Part shown: positions 9,417-17,030 of the stretch, piece after piece
Position numbering within the stretch: position 1 is the stretch's first letter
Layout of the letters: each line of letters begins with the position of its first letter
From: an uncultured Clostridia bacterium
GTDB lineage: Bacteria; Bacillota; Clostridia; Christensenellales; UBA1242
Direction of reading: 5' to 3'
DNA length: 31,100 nt
Assembly: GCA_937992055.1 (NCBI GenBank)
Contig: CALKLQ010000028.1
Coordinates: forward strand, 1-31,100
The notes under the pieces: model-generated
Databases searched by the model: none
What the model was told of the DNA's origin: nothing
The model's input: only the letters and a program-made list of their open reading frames with translations
Translations under genes and position numbers: made by a program

Positions 9417-11036
9417 CTATTTATTTAATTTTAAAACATATAGTTTTTTAAATATATGTATGACTATAAAGTCAAATAGAATCATACAAGGATAAATTGT
9501 GGTTGAAAAATAGTTTAGAAAGTTTTCTGAAGTCATTCCAAATAATAAGTTAAAAGCAAATATAACTCCAGCTCCAATAAATAAAAGTAAAACTTTAATA
9601 AGCAAAGAGGTTTGTTTCATATCACTAATATTAATTTTTCTGTACTTGTTTTCATAGAATTTGATAATAGAATATATAAATGGAGTTGTAAACACAATTA
9701 TAACGGCTAAGTAAAAGAATAAGTAACCGAAAGGTATGAGATTGAAGTTCCTTAAAATTACAAAAGTTAATACTGACTCAGTAACTATAAGTAATGTTAA
9801 TATTAACATTTGATAAAAATTAAATCTATTAATAAATATTTCATTTTTTTCTATTTTGTTTTCATTATTAGAGAATCCACTATAAGTTTTTAATGTTATA
9901 TTATCTTTGGCATAATAATTCTTTAAAGAATCATAATTATCAAAATAAATTGAGTTGCTTATCTCTTGTTTTACATCTGGTTTAGGAGAGTTGTCATGGA
10001 TTTTTTTAGATACTGTAGGTGATGAATCTAGATGTGCAAAACTAGCCGGTTCGATTTTTTTAACTTTAGGCATTGCATCTTCACTTGGAGTTTCTGTTAT
10101 AAGTACAGCATCATCCTTTTTTTCTTGCACGGGTTGAGGAGCAGTTTGATTAAAAAGATGATTTTCATCCTCATTCTCATTTTCTTGTTCTAAAATTCTT
10201 GCATCATCAAGTGGTTCAGAGTTTTGTTCATGAACAATATAAGATTGATTTAAACTAGTATTAGGTGCTTCATTTATGTCAGCTTTTTCAATGTTATCGT
10301 AACCAAATAAAATATTTGATGGAAGTTCTTTTGCCTCTTGAGTTTTTATTACATCTGCGTAACTTTTACCTTGCTTAACATAATTGGACATTTCTCCATC
10401 AATATTAAATTCTGGTTCTTTAAATTCTGGAATACTATTTTGTTTTTCTTGAGTTAAGTTTATAGAATTATTTGTTTCTTGAAATTCATTAACATTTTCA
10501 GGATTGTTTTTTTCATCAAATAGTTTCACATTGAAAACTGCAGGAGGGGAAGATGTAGTATCAGGTTTAGCAACAAAACTATCTGTTGAAAATAAATCAT
10601 ATTGTATAAAATCATCAGACTTATTTTCTTCGATAGGCTTAGAGATTTCTTTTGAGTTATCTTTTAAAGTTGAAAAGAGATTTTCTTGTTGAAGAATTGT
10701 AGGTCTAGACTCATTATTTTCAAAAACTCTAGAAACTTGAGTTTGAGATTTTTTTAAATCTTCCTGCCATTGCAAAACTTGTTTTCTACCATAATCTGTT
10801 AAGCGATAATAATGACGCCTTCCTCCAATATCGCTTTCTTTCCAATATGAAGAAACTAGCTCTTGAGCTTCCATTCTTGTAAGTGAACTATATAAACTTG
10901 GTTTTTTAATAACGAGTTCACCAAAAGTTTTTTCTTCAACAGTTTGTATTATTTCATATCCATACTTATCACCATCCAGTAAGGAGGTGAGAATTATAGT
11001 TGAAAGTTGACCTCTAGGAATTTCATTAATTTCCAT
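9417..11036 (-). CDS. PadR-family winged-helix protein with membrane-anchored C-terminus
   Basis: Residues about 8-95 form a PadR/Vtr winged-helix DNA-binding domain. It opens RGQLSTIILTSLLDGDKYGYEI and continues with IKKPSLYSSLTRMEAQELVSSYW and GGRRHYYRLTDYGRKQV. A long (about 105-400) low-complexity, acidic Asn/Glu/Ser/Pro-rich linker with no recognisable domain follows. Four hydrophobic helices then lie at about 407-428, 435-457, 477-500 and 507-529, ending in a basic tail. Ordinary PadR proteins are 100-180 aa and soluble, so at 539 aa this looks like a membrane-tethered transcription factor. AAAGGA lies 11 nt before the ATG. The gene is single and its target is unknown. PadR genes usually repress a neighbouring transporter or their own gene, but none is visible beside it. 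Confidence 0.82.
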   Translation of the reverse strand: MEINEIPRGQLSTIILTSLLDGDKYGYEIIQTVEEKTFGELVIKKPSLYSSLTRMEAQELVSSYWKESDIGGRRHYYRLTDYGRKQVLQWQEDLKKSQTQVSRVFENNESRPTILQQENLFSTLKDNSKEISKPIEENKSDDFIQYDLFSTDSFVAKPDTTSSPPAVFNVKLFDEKNNPENVNEFQETNNSINLTQEKQNSIPEFKEPEFNIDGEMSNYVKQGKSYADVIKTQEAKELPSNILFGYDNIEKADINEAPNTSLNQSYIVHEQNSEPLDDARILEQENENEDENHLFNQTAPQPVQEKKDDAVLITETPSEDAMPKVKKIEPASFAHLDSSPTVSKKIHDNSPKPDVKQEISNSIYFDNYDSLKNYYAKDNITLKTYSGFSNNENKIEKNEIFINRFNFYQMLILTLLIVTESVLTFVILRNFNLIPFGYLFFYLAVIIVFTTPFIYSIIKFYENKYRKINISDMKQTSLLIKVLLLFIGAGVIFAFNLLFGMTSENFLNYFSTTIYPCMILFDFIVIHIFKKLYVLKLNK

Positions 11037-11723
11037 TTTTCTTTTGTCCTTTTTTGTAATTATAAAAAAGATTAGGTATTATGTCAAGTATATTATTTAA
11101 ATATTATGCATTGCATACTACCGCTAAAAATAAGGGAATGAGGGCTTTGCATACTATTAAATTCAATTTTAGAGAAGGGAAACCTTTAAAATGTTTTCCT
11201 ATATATTCTGTTATTGTTTTTATTTAAAATCATAGATTTTATACTAATTTTATAGAGATTTAACATGAAATTAATTGACAGACTCTTTATAAGAAAAAAC
11301 TTGTTTATGTCTTATTTTATAAGGGAATGAGAGGTTTTAAAGGAATAAACGGCATCTATATCTATTCGCAAAAGACAACTTTTGCGAATAGATATGGCTA
11401 AAAATAAATAAAAAAACAAGTTTTGCAACAAAAATTTATTTTTTTATAAAAAACGTCCTTTTCAATCATTTCAAATTTATGTAGATGCATAATTAAATTT
11501 ATAAAATAAATATTATGCTTTGAAAAATTTTTTTAGTAAATAAAGCTTTCTATATTGATAAAATTTTAGTTACCTTACACTTATTAATCTGACTAAAGTA
11601 AACTATTTTATTAATAACTTATTCTAGCTTACTTTAAATCTAATATTCGTTTGGATTATATATAATTTGTTTAGTCAATTAGATAATAGTGTTTTATGTT
11701 ATTCTTTAATCTATTCGCAAAAT
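11037..11723. other. 690-bp intergenic region with short repeats and a palindrome
   Basis: No gene is supported here. It holds TTGCATACTA twice (11111-11120, 11147-11156), ATAAGGGAATGAG twice (11130-11142, 11319-11331), a 38-bp palindrome (listed separately) and one of the 20-bp direct repeats (listed separately). The rest is AT-rich sequence, including the upstream region of the PadR-like gene. Confidence 0.55.
11358..11395. repeat. 38-bp near-perfect palindrome built on the CTATTCGCAAAA motif
   Basis: The 17-nt arm ATATCTATTCGCAAAAG (11358-11374) is perfectly repeated in inverse at 11379-11395 around ACAA. Each arm contains the 14-mer ATCTATTCGCAAAA that also forms the core of the direct repeats at 11705 and 13292. 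It would fold as a strong hairpin in RNA or extruded DNA, but has no T tract, so a terminator role is doubtful. Confidence 0.85.
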
Positions 11724-11724
11724 T
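11705..11724. repeat. 20-bp direct repeat, left copy
   Basis: TTTAATCTATTCGCAAAATT is identical to 13292-13311. It ends at the stop codon of the exonuclease gene and, with its partner, bounds the exonuclease-HAD block. Confidence 0.85.
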
Positions 11725-12560
11725 CACATAATTTCACATTCTTTTAAAATATTTATCGTGGTAAGCTTTGGCAGATTATAATTCAACTCTGATAAGTCTA
11801 TTAAAATTTGTTTTTGGCTTAAATCTATCAATTTATAGTTTTCTAATAGTTTATTTTGCTCAGTTGCAAGTATAATTTTTATTCTTTTAGGTAAAAATTG
11901 AAAATTATCTATAATAGAAAACACATCTTTGTAATTCAAAATAAGCTCTGTAGCTGTTTTTGTCCCTATTCCTTTTATTCCTGAAATATTATCTGAAACA
12001 TCTCCTACAAGTGATTTAAAAGAACTATAGTAAGCTGGTTTGAATTTATATTCTAGCAAAAAAACTTCTTCACTATATAGTTTGCTTTTTTTGCCTCGAT
12101 AAATGAATTGAGAAACATTTTTTTCAATCAATTGAAAAAAGTCTTTATCTGTTGAACTTATAATGATAAAATTATTTCTTTTAAGTGTGTTCGTAATTCC
12201 TGCAATATAATCATCTGCTTCGCAATCTGTTGTTTCAACCCACTTAAACTTTAAATAATTTAAAACGTGTTTTATTATTTCAAGCTGTACAAAAGGATTT
12301 TCAGTTTGAATAACATTATTATAACTTTTTCTGTTTGATTTATAATCTTGGTTGATTTTTTGCCTTTCAAGTTTGTTTTCACCATCAAAAACTATTAAAA
12401 GTTTGGTTGGGTTTATTACTTTTAAAGACTTTAATATTATTCCTATAAAGCATATCACTGCTTCAATGTTTTCATTATTTTTATTCATTATTTTTCTTGG
12501 CATACCATAAAAAGATTGAAAGAGTAATTGTGAACCATCTACAATTAAAATTTTTTCCAT
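11724..12560 (-). CDS. Standalone 5'-3' exonuclease (flap endonuclease / Pol I N-domain family)
   Basis: A 278-aa structure-specific 5' nuclease of the FEN family with no polymerase part. It probably trims 5' flaps or degrades DNA/RNA 5' ends with two metal ions. The metal ligands and motifs are present: VDG D8, FDG D59, DYKSNR (72-77, substrate arch), E114-x-D116-D117 in DCEADD, D138/D140 in STDKD, and D187/D190 in GDVSDNI. The helix-3-turn-helix GIKGIGTKTA is at 194-203. I chose ATG at 12560 over the GTG at 12566 because AAGG sits 5 nt upstream of it. It follows the HAD gene on the same strand, and the pair is bracketed by 20-bp direct repeats. A second copy of this function besides Pol I suggests a specialised role. 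Confidence 0.85.
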   Translation of the reverse strand: MEKILIVDGSQLLFQSFYGMPRKIMNKNNENIEAVICFIGIILKSLKVINPTKLLIVFDGENKLERQKINQDYKSNRKSYNNVIQTENPFVQLEIIKHVLNYLKFKWVETTDCEADDYIAGITNTLKRNNFIIISSTDKDFFQLIEKNVSQFIYRGKKSKLYSEEVFLLEYKFKPAYYSSFKSLVGDVSDNISGIKGIGTKTATELILNYKDVFSIIDNFQFLPKRIKIILATEQNKLLENYKLIDLSQKQILIDLSELNYNLPKLTTINILKECEIM

Positions 12561-12614
12561 TTCCACCTTCTAAATTAATTTGTAATCTTAATTAATATTA
12601 ATCTTATAGTTTAG

Positions 12615-13280
12615 TTAAAAAACAAAGCTTAGAATCTCTTTTAAACTATTACAGGATAGGATTGTATGTTGCCAGATTTTTTTATTTTTATAATCTGCAT
12701 CATCTGGGTTTATACATAATGTAACCACGCCACTTTGAAAAGCAGTTTGGTCGTTTTGTCCATTTCCTATAAAGAGTATTTCCTTAGAGGATAAATCATA
12801 ATTTTGTTTTACTAGTTCTATGTATTCGCATTTATTTTCCAGATTATGATTAGGTGTCTTGCAACTTGTTAGTTTTCCTTTACTATCAAACAAAAAATCA
12901 TAAGCTTCAATTGAAGTTATGAATTGAAGAACATTTTCTCTTCTTAAAACATTCTCAATAATTTGTTTTATTCCACCAGATAAAATAAAAATTTTGATAT
13001 CATTTTGGTTGAGCAATTTTAACACGTTAAAACTATCTTCAATCATTTTTATCGAGTTTGCAATATCATGCAATGTTAAATCAGTTACACCTTTTTCTAT
13101 ATATCTTTTGATTATTAAATCAAGCCATTGTTTATAATCAATTTTATTTTCTACAAATTGATTATAAAGCGTATCATCATATTCAATATCGTCTATAAAC
13201 TCCCATATTTTACGCCAGCAGTTACTTCCCTTTTTACTTTTGGTAAGTGTTCCATCAAAATCAAATATCACTGCTTTCAT
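12615..13280 (-). CDS. HAD-superfamily phosphatase, subfamily IB (phosphoserine-phosphatase-like)
   Basis: A 221-aa haloacid-dehalogenase-fold hydrolase. Motif I DFDGT has nucleophile D7 and acid/base D9. Motif II is S101 in LSGG, the motif III lysine is probably K150, and motif IV is GNGQND (172-177) holding Mg2+. The helical cap lies between residues about 15 and 90. It most resembles SerB/MtnX-type small-molecule phosphatases, but its substrate cannot be read from sequence. AAGGA is present 8 nt before the ATG. It is first in a two-gene unit with the exonuclease. A serine-biosynthesis role seems unlikely in this setting; a nucleotide or nucleic-acid end phosphatase is possible. Confidence 0.82.
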   Translation of the reverse strand: MKAVIFDFDGTLTKSKKGSNCWRKIWEFIDDIEYDDTLYNQFVENKIDYKQWLDLIIKRYIEKGVTDLTLHDIANSIKMIEDSFNVLKLLNQNDIKIFILSGGIKQIIENVLRRENVLQFITSIEAYDFLFDSKGKLTSCKTPNHNLENKCEYIELVKQNYDLSSKEILFIGNGQNDQTAFQSGVVTLCINPDDADYKNKKIWQHTILSCNSLKEILSFVF

Positions 13281-13291
13281 AACTTTTTCCT

Positions 13292-13311
13292 TTTAATCTA
13301 TTCGCAAAATT
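13292..13311. repeat. 20-bp direct repeat, right copy
   Basis: TTTAATCTATTCGCAAAATT lies just upstream of the HAD phosphatase gene and is identical to 11705-11724, 1,587 bp away. Confidence 0.85.
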
Positions 13312-13498
13312 TTTGTGCTTTAAATTAAATAAATATTCACGATTTTTTCTTTGAATTTTAAACTATTTGATGATGCTTTGCTTGTTTACTCGCAAATCAT
13401 GTTTGTTCCATAAACCTCTTGCTTTGCAAACTATCACAGTTTGAATGCTTTCATCAGCTTGCTTGAAAATGCCTGAAAACAAGTTAAAAACTTCTGTA

Positions 13499-14380
13499 TT
13501 ATCTGTTAGCAGACTTTTTAATTTTTTCATGATAAAAAAAATTAACTACAACTGGAGGTTTATTAAATTCTGATATTACACTGTCGTCATTTATCAAATA
13601 TTTTAAGTTTGTTTGTTTACAGTATTCTTGAATTTCTAGGTCCAAGTTTTTCCAGTATTGCATGTCTTTTTTATTGTAAATATTATTATACAAAGGAAGT
13701 AAATTTGGATAAGAATTTTTTATGTAATTTAAGATAACTTGCTTATATTCTCCACGTAAATTCAAATTTTCAAGCCATATCATATTACAAAAATCTTTAG
13801 TTCTTTCAATAATTCCTTTTACATCAGTTATTCCAGGGAAAATAGGAGAAATAAAACATGTAGTCTTAACTTTATTTTCATAAAAAGTTTTCATTGCGGC
13901 TATTCTATTTTCTATTGATACTGCATTATCCATATCTTTTTTAAATGATTCATCTAATGTATTTATTGACCAAGAAACCATTGCTTCTTTATAAGATTTT
14001 ATAAGTTCTAGATCTCTTAAAATCAAATCACTTTTGGTAGCAATTGTAATTTTGGCTCCACTACCTTGCATTTGCTCTAAAAAAGCTTTTGTTCGCTTAA
14101 ATGTTATTTCATTTGGATTATAAGGATCAGTAACTGAACCAATGAAAATTTTTTTATCTTTGTATTTTGCTATATTTTTTATTGGTTGCCAAAATTTTAC
14201 ATCTAAGAAGGTTCCCCATTGTTCTGTATGCCCGGTAAATCGTTTCATAAATGAAGCATAGCAGTATTTGCATGCATGAGGACAACCAACATAGGTATTT
14301 ACAGAATAATCATCAATAGGTAAATTAGATTTTGTTAAAATATTTTTTACTTCGATTTTATTAATTTTTACATCAGACAT
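13499..14380 (-). CDS. SPL-family radical SAM protein
   Basis: A 293-aa radical S-adenosylmethionine enzyme of the COG1533 (SplB-like) group. The [4Fe-4S]-binding cysteines are C33, C37 and C40 in GCPHACKYCYA. IFIGSVTDPYNPNE shortly after is typical of this group, as is the GAKITIATKSDLILRD barrel segment. Members are related to spore photoproduct lyase, but this protein lacks SPL's own N-terminal DNA-binding region, so its substrate is unknown. I chose ATG at 14380 rather than TTG at 14392: the ATG overlaps the upstream DUF1848 stop by 8 bp with GAAG just before it, the usual form for translational coupling. The pair probably acts in one nucleic-acid or cofactor modification step. Confidence 0.83.
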   Translation of the reverse strand: MSDVKINKIEVKNILTKSNLPIDDYSVNTYVGCPHACKYCYASFMKRFTGHTEQWGTFLDVKFWQPIKNIAKYKDKKIFIGSVTDPYNPNEITFKRTKAFLEQMQGSGAKITIATKSDLILRDLELIKSYKEAMVSWSINTLDESFKKDMDNAVSIENRIAAMKTFYENKVKTTCFISPIFPGITDVKGIIERTKDFCNMIWLENLNLRGEYKQVILNYIKNSYPNLLPLYNNIYNKKDMQYWKNLDLEIQEYCKQTNLKYLINDDSVISEFNKPPVVVNFFYHEKIKKSANR

Positions 14381-15326
14381 TTTTATCTTCAAAAATATTA
14401 ATTTGTCTATTATCTTTTTTTAGAAATGAAATTTGTGAGCCATTTGATATAATATCACCTTCTTTTAACTCACCTAAAATTAATGGTGAGTTAGGATTAT
14501 GTAGCTTGTAATTTTGAGCTGCAACTTGTGGATTTTTATTTGCATAGCAATATTTACATCCATTTAAACATGTATCATATGCACCAATATCTCTACTTTC
14601 TATACAATGACAGCCTTGTCTTAAGCCTTTATGCTTTAAATTTTTAAACTCACAATTATTTGATTTTCCAAAAATATCAAGTGTTGCACAACCTGAGAGT
14701 TGAATTCCATAATGTGTAAAATCACCACTATTGCCACATGTTTGAATGGTTATATTATACTTTTTGGCAGTATCTCCAAAAATTTTTGCTAGATTGTCCT
14801 TATCATTGTCAGTTAATGGTATAAGTTCAGGCATGTTAGTTTTTAATTTTTTATACATTTCGACAAAGCTAAATATACATCTATCTATGTATGGTGCAAG
14901 TTTTTTTGCTATATATTCAAATGTTTTAGCATGAACTTCAATAGTATATTTTTCTGTCAAAAGAACAGGGTCATATCTCCATGCAATTCTTTGTTTTCCA
15001 ACAAGTTTTGCGAGTTCTATTAACGTTTTAATGCTTTCATCTATGCTTGGAACATCTGGTTCAATATCTTTTCCATATGCAGTTATGGTATAATAAAAAT
15101 AAGTACGATATTTCTCTGTTATTTCTTTTAATCTTGACAAAATAGGTTTATAGTTTTTTGAACAAAACATAACTAAGTCAATCTTGTCAGGAGTTAAGTC
15201 ATATCTAGTAACTTTGTTAGGAAAAAGCGGATTTCTAGTTAAAACAAATCCTTCATTAAATCTATTCAATAACCAATCTGAGTAAAATTGAACACTATCT
15301 GTTCTTGCTCCAGTATTTAATATCAT
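14373..15326 (-). CDS. DUF1848 family Fe-S cluster protein
   Basis: A 317-aa protein that matches the DUF1848 pattern. It has an N-terminal ISxSRRTDI-like variant (NTGARTDSVQFYSDWLLNRFNEGF) and then a TIM-barrel-like middle with ITAYGKDIEP and IAWRYDPVLL. At the C-terminus is a cysteine cluster near 240-265: GCHCIESRDIGAYDTC followed by CLNGCKYCYAN. The CxxxCxxC spacing (TCLNGCKYC) resembles a radical-SAM cluster, but it sits at the C-terminus instead of the N-terminus. The function of the family is not established. An AGGTG ribosome site precedes the ATG. Coupling to the SPL-type gene by an 8-bp overlap suggests a shared substrate. Confidence 0.83.
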   Translation of the reverse strand: MILNTGARTDSVQFYSDWLLNRFNEGFVLTRNPLFPNKVTRYDLTPDKIDLVMFCSKNYKPILSRLKEITEKYRTYFYYTITAYGKDIEPDVPSIDESIKTLIELAKLVGKQRIAWRYDPVLLTEKYTIEVHAKTFEYIAKKLAPYIDRCIFSFVEMYKKLKTNMPELIPLTDNDKDNLAKIFGDTAKKYNITIQTCGNSGDFTHYGIQLSGCATLDIFGKSNNCEFKNLKHKGLRQGCHCIESRDIGAYDTCLNGCKYCYANKNPQVAAQNYKLHNPNSPLILGELKEGDIISNGSQISFLKKDNRQINIFEDKNV

Positions 15327-15377
15327 ATGACACCTACATTTTAGTTTTATTTTATAATTTTAAAGTCATAATAGCAT

Positions 15378-15535
15378 TCAGTCTTGTACTGTAAATTTTA
15401 GCACGCAGTAATATCGGTCTGTTACAACATTTTTATAAAATGGCACGTTTCCAAACCTCCAATTCTGTTTTTGTTTTCTAAGTAATTTTCTTGAATTGTT
15501 CCTTTTATGGTTATTCCTAGATATTGTTGCGACAC
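15378..15535 (-). pseudogene. Frameshifted 3' gene remnant of unknown family
   Basis: Reading the minus strand, an open frame (VSQQYLGITIKGTIQ..., ..NRIGGLETCHF) breaks at a run of four T residues near 15427. It continues in another frame as YKNVVTDRYYCVLKFTVQD before TGA at 15378. Restoring one T would give one uninterrupted protein-like tail, which points to a single-base deletion. There is no ribosome site, so it is a remnant, not a small gene. I do not recognise the family. It lies directly downstream of the ASCH gene on the same strand. Confidence 0.3.
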
Positions 15536-15564
15536 TATTTTGTTTTTTTTAAATCAAAATCTCA

Positions 15565-15951
15565 TCACTCTTTAATTACTATCCAACCAGCACCATTGGA
15601 TTTTGGAACTTTTATCGGATTTATTTTTTTTAATTCATCTAACCAAATTAAAGTACAAAATTTTTTATGGAGAATTGTTTGCCAATTTTCGAATTTGTCA
15701 ATGCCTATTTCCTTGCCATAATCAATTTTAATTTGTTCAGCAATAACTGGGGTCAATTCATAAAATTTTACATCCTTGACAATTGCTTTTAATGTGGCAT
15801 CTTTACCAGTTTGTTTCAGTAAAATTTCATCACCTATTTTAACTTTGTTGTAGGGTGCAATCTTATGCATTGACCAACGACTTTCAATTGTTTTCTCTCC
15901 ATTTAATACCATATTATAAAACGGTTGTCTCATAATTGCTATGTGTTTCAT
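15565..15951 (-). CDS. ASCH-domain protein
   Basis: A 128-aa protein with the ASCH fold, a PUA-like beta-barrel thought to bind RNA and found in some RNA- or amide-processing enzymes. The fold's signature is GEKTIESRW at about residues 19-27 (counted from the ATG). It is followed by GDEILLKQTG, then LKAIVKDVKFYEL and the closing GWIVI strand. The ATG at 15951 is preferred to the TTG at 15966. A TATAAT (minus strand, 15958-15963) ends 6 nt before it and no Shine-Dalgarno is present, so the message may be leaderless. Catalytic activity (as in YqfB amidohydrolases) is possible but unproven. Confidence 0.78.
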   Translation of the reverse strand: MKHIAIMRQPFYNMVLNGEKTIESRWSMHKIAPYNKVKIGDEILLKQTGKDATLKAIVKDVKFYELTPVIAEQIKIDYGKEIGIDKFENWQTILHKKFCTLIWLDELKKINPIKVPKSNGAGWIVIKE

Positions 15952-15966
15952 AATTTTATTATACAA

Positions 15967-16061
15967 TACTTTATTTAAAACTGTATTTAATTTTTTAATT
16001 TTTATTTTTCTTTTTTTAGTTAAAACACTCTATTTTCGTAGAGTGTTTGAGTGTCTTATTT
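15967..16061. terminator. Hairpin downstream of the small ORF at 16062
   Basis: AAACACTCTA (16023-16032) pairs perfectly with TAGAGTGTTT (16039-16048) around TTTTCG. Read on the minus strand it follows the stop at 16062 and is succeeded by TTAACT, a poor U tract. It could end a short minus-strand transcript. Confidence 0.45.
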
Positions 16062-16247
16062 TTAATTTGTGACATTTTTATTCTGTATTTTTTCTGAATA
16101 AATCAAAATTAATTTCGCGTTTTTTTGATTACTCGAAAATAAAGATTTTACCAAATTATATCCTTCCAAATATTGGATTATTTTAGCAAATTTTTTTAAA
16201 AAAATCAAAGTACCAATTATCATTATAAATACTTTTTTGTTGTCCAT
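16062..16247 (-). CDS. Small hydrophobic-start peptide, uncertain (possible decayed type I toxin-like gene)
   Basis: A 61-codon frame starts ATG at 16247. Its first 20 residues (MDNKKVFIMIIGTLIFLKKF) follow the pattern of small Bacillota holin-like toxins: a charged start, VF-x-x-II-x-x-L-x-FL, then lysines. The remaining 40 residues do not fit, which could mean a frameshift in the poly-A run around 16192-16200. No Shine-Dalgarno is present; a GAGGTG lies further upstream. The hairpin at 16023-16048 would serve as its 3' end. Real expression is uncertain. Confidence 0.22.
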   Translation of the reverse strand: MDNKKVFIMIIGTLIFLKKFAKIIQYLEGYNLVKSLFSSNQKNAKLILIYSEKIQNKNVTN

Positions 16248-16373
16248 ATGTCATATAGTTCTGTCTAGTGCCATTATCATTGCAATAGCACCTCAATCTT
16301 TTCAGTTGACTTTTATTTATCAGCCTTTATGTTCCCTGCTGGACAATTCTTGATATAAATATAATCAACCTCC

Positions 16374-16394
16374 AGAGGTGATTCGCCTCTTTTG
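16374..16394. other. Small hairpin with T tract
   Basis: AGAGG (16374-16378) pairs with CCTCT (16386-16390), followed by TTTT on the plus strand. It lies in the 160 bp between the small ORF and the ImmA gene. It could end the ImmA transcript only weakly, because the T tract is on the other strand. Confidence 0.35.
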
Positions 16395-16407
16395 TCAATT
16401 AATGTAG

Positions 16408-17028
16408 CTATTTTTCATTAACAATTCTTTTTATATACTCTTTAAAATTTTCATAAAGACTTCTTTCTGTTTTGTCTGTATAAAATTTATCCCGTTGTTT
16501 TAATGCTTGTAATCTTTCAAACCTATATTTTGCCGATGTTAAATTAACATTACACAACGTCTTAATCTCCTCAGCTCTAGAAACTTTACATTCATACAAA
16601 ACACATATTGGCATTAATAATCGAGCAGCAAACATATTTGCTTCTTGTTCTCTAGTTCCAGAAAAAATCTCAAAGTGATTTAAAACAATATGTCCAATTT
16701 CATGAGCAACCGTAAACCTTTGTATTTCAAGTTCTACTCGATCATCATAATAAATAAAATAATTTTTATTTCTAAATTCAACAAAACCTAAATTGTTGTC
16801 CATTAATAACTGATATTGTTCAATATTTTGTTTTATTAGCTTAGAATAAGGAATTGTCTTCCATTTGTTATTCTTTATTATTTTATTTAAACTTATGGGT
16901 AATTCTTTTATTTTGTTTTCAATTATAAAAACCCTACATACACGACTAAGATAATAATACTTTTCTTTGGTTAAGTTCACTTTCGGCTCAACATTCTCTA
17001 AACCCCTTCTTGTTTTCCCTATAATCAT
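16408..17028 (-). CDS. ImmA/IrrE-type metallopeptidase
   Basis: A 206-aa zinc metalloprotease of the ImmA/IrrE (COG2856) family, which typically cleaves a partner XRE repressor when signalled. The gluzincin motif is HEIGH (109-113, in VAHEIGHIVLNH). The third ligand region is E129 in EQEANMFAARLLMP. The C-terminal 60 residues are helical and charged, probably for repressor recognition. It starts 2 bp after the XRE gene's stop, so the two are almost certainly made together. As in ICEBs1, cleavage of the repressor would release the divergent promoter. That link is inferred from family and position. Confidence 0.88.
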   Translation of the reverse strand: MIIGKTRRGLENVEPKVNLTKEKYYYLSRVCRVFIIENKIKELPISLNKIIKNNKWKTIPYSKLIKQNIEQYQLLMDNNLGFVEFRNKNYFIYYDDRVELEIQRFTVAHEIGHIVLNHFEIFSGTREQEANMFAARLLMPICVLYECKVSRAEEIKTLCNVNLTSAKYRFERLQALKQRDKFYTDKTERSLYENFKEYIKRIVNEK

Positions 17029-17030
17029 AG

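Noticed and set aside
13363..13508. Minus-strand open frame containing TVIVCKARGLWNKHDLRV, vaguely like the start of the GTPase RsgA
   Set aside because: About 48 codons, no proper start or ribosome site, partly inside the radical SAM gene; the resemblance is too short to support.
16374..16394. Terminator for the ImmA gene
   Set aside because: The T tract lies on the plus strand, while the ImmA gene is on the minus strand; a five-base-pair stem is weak.
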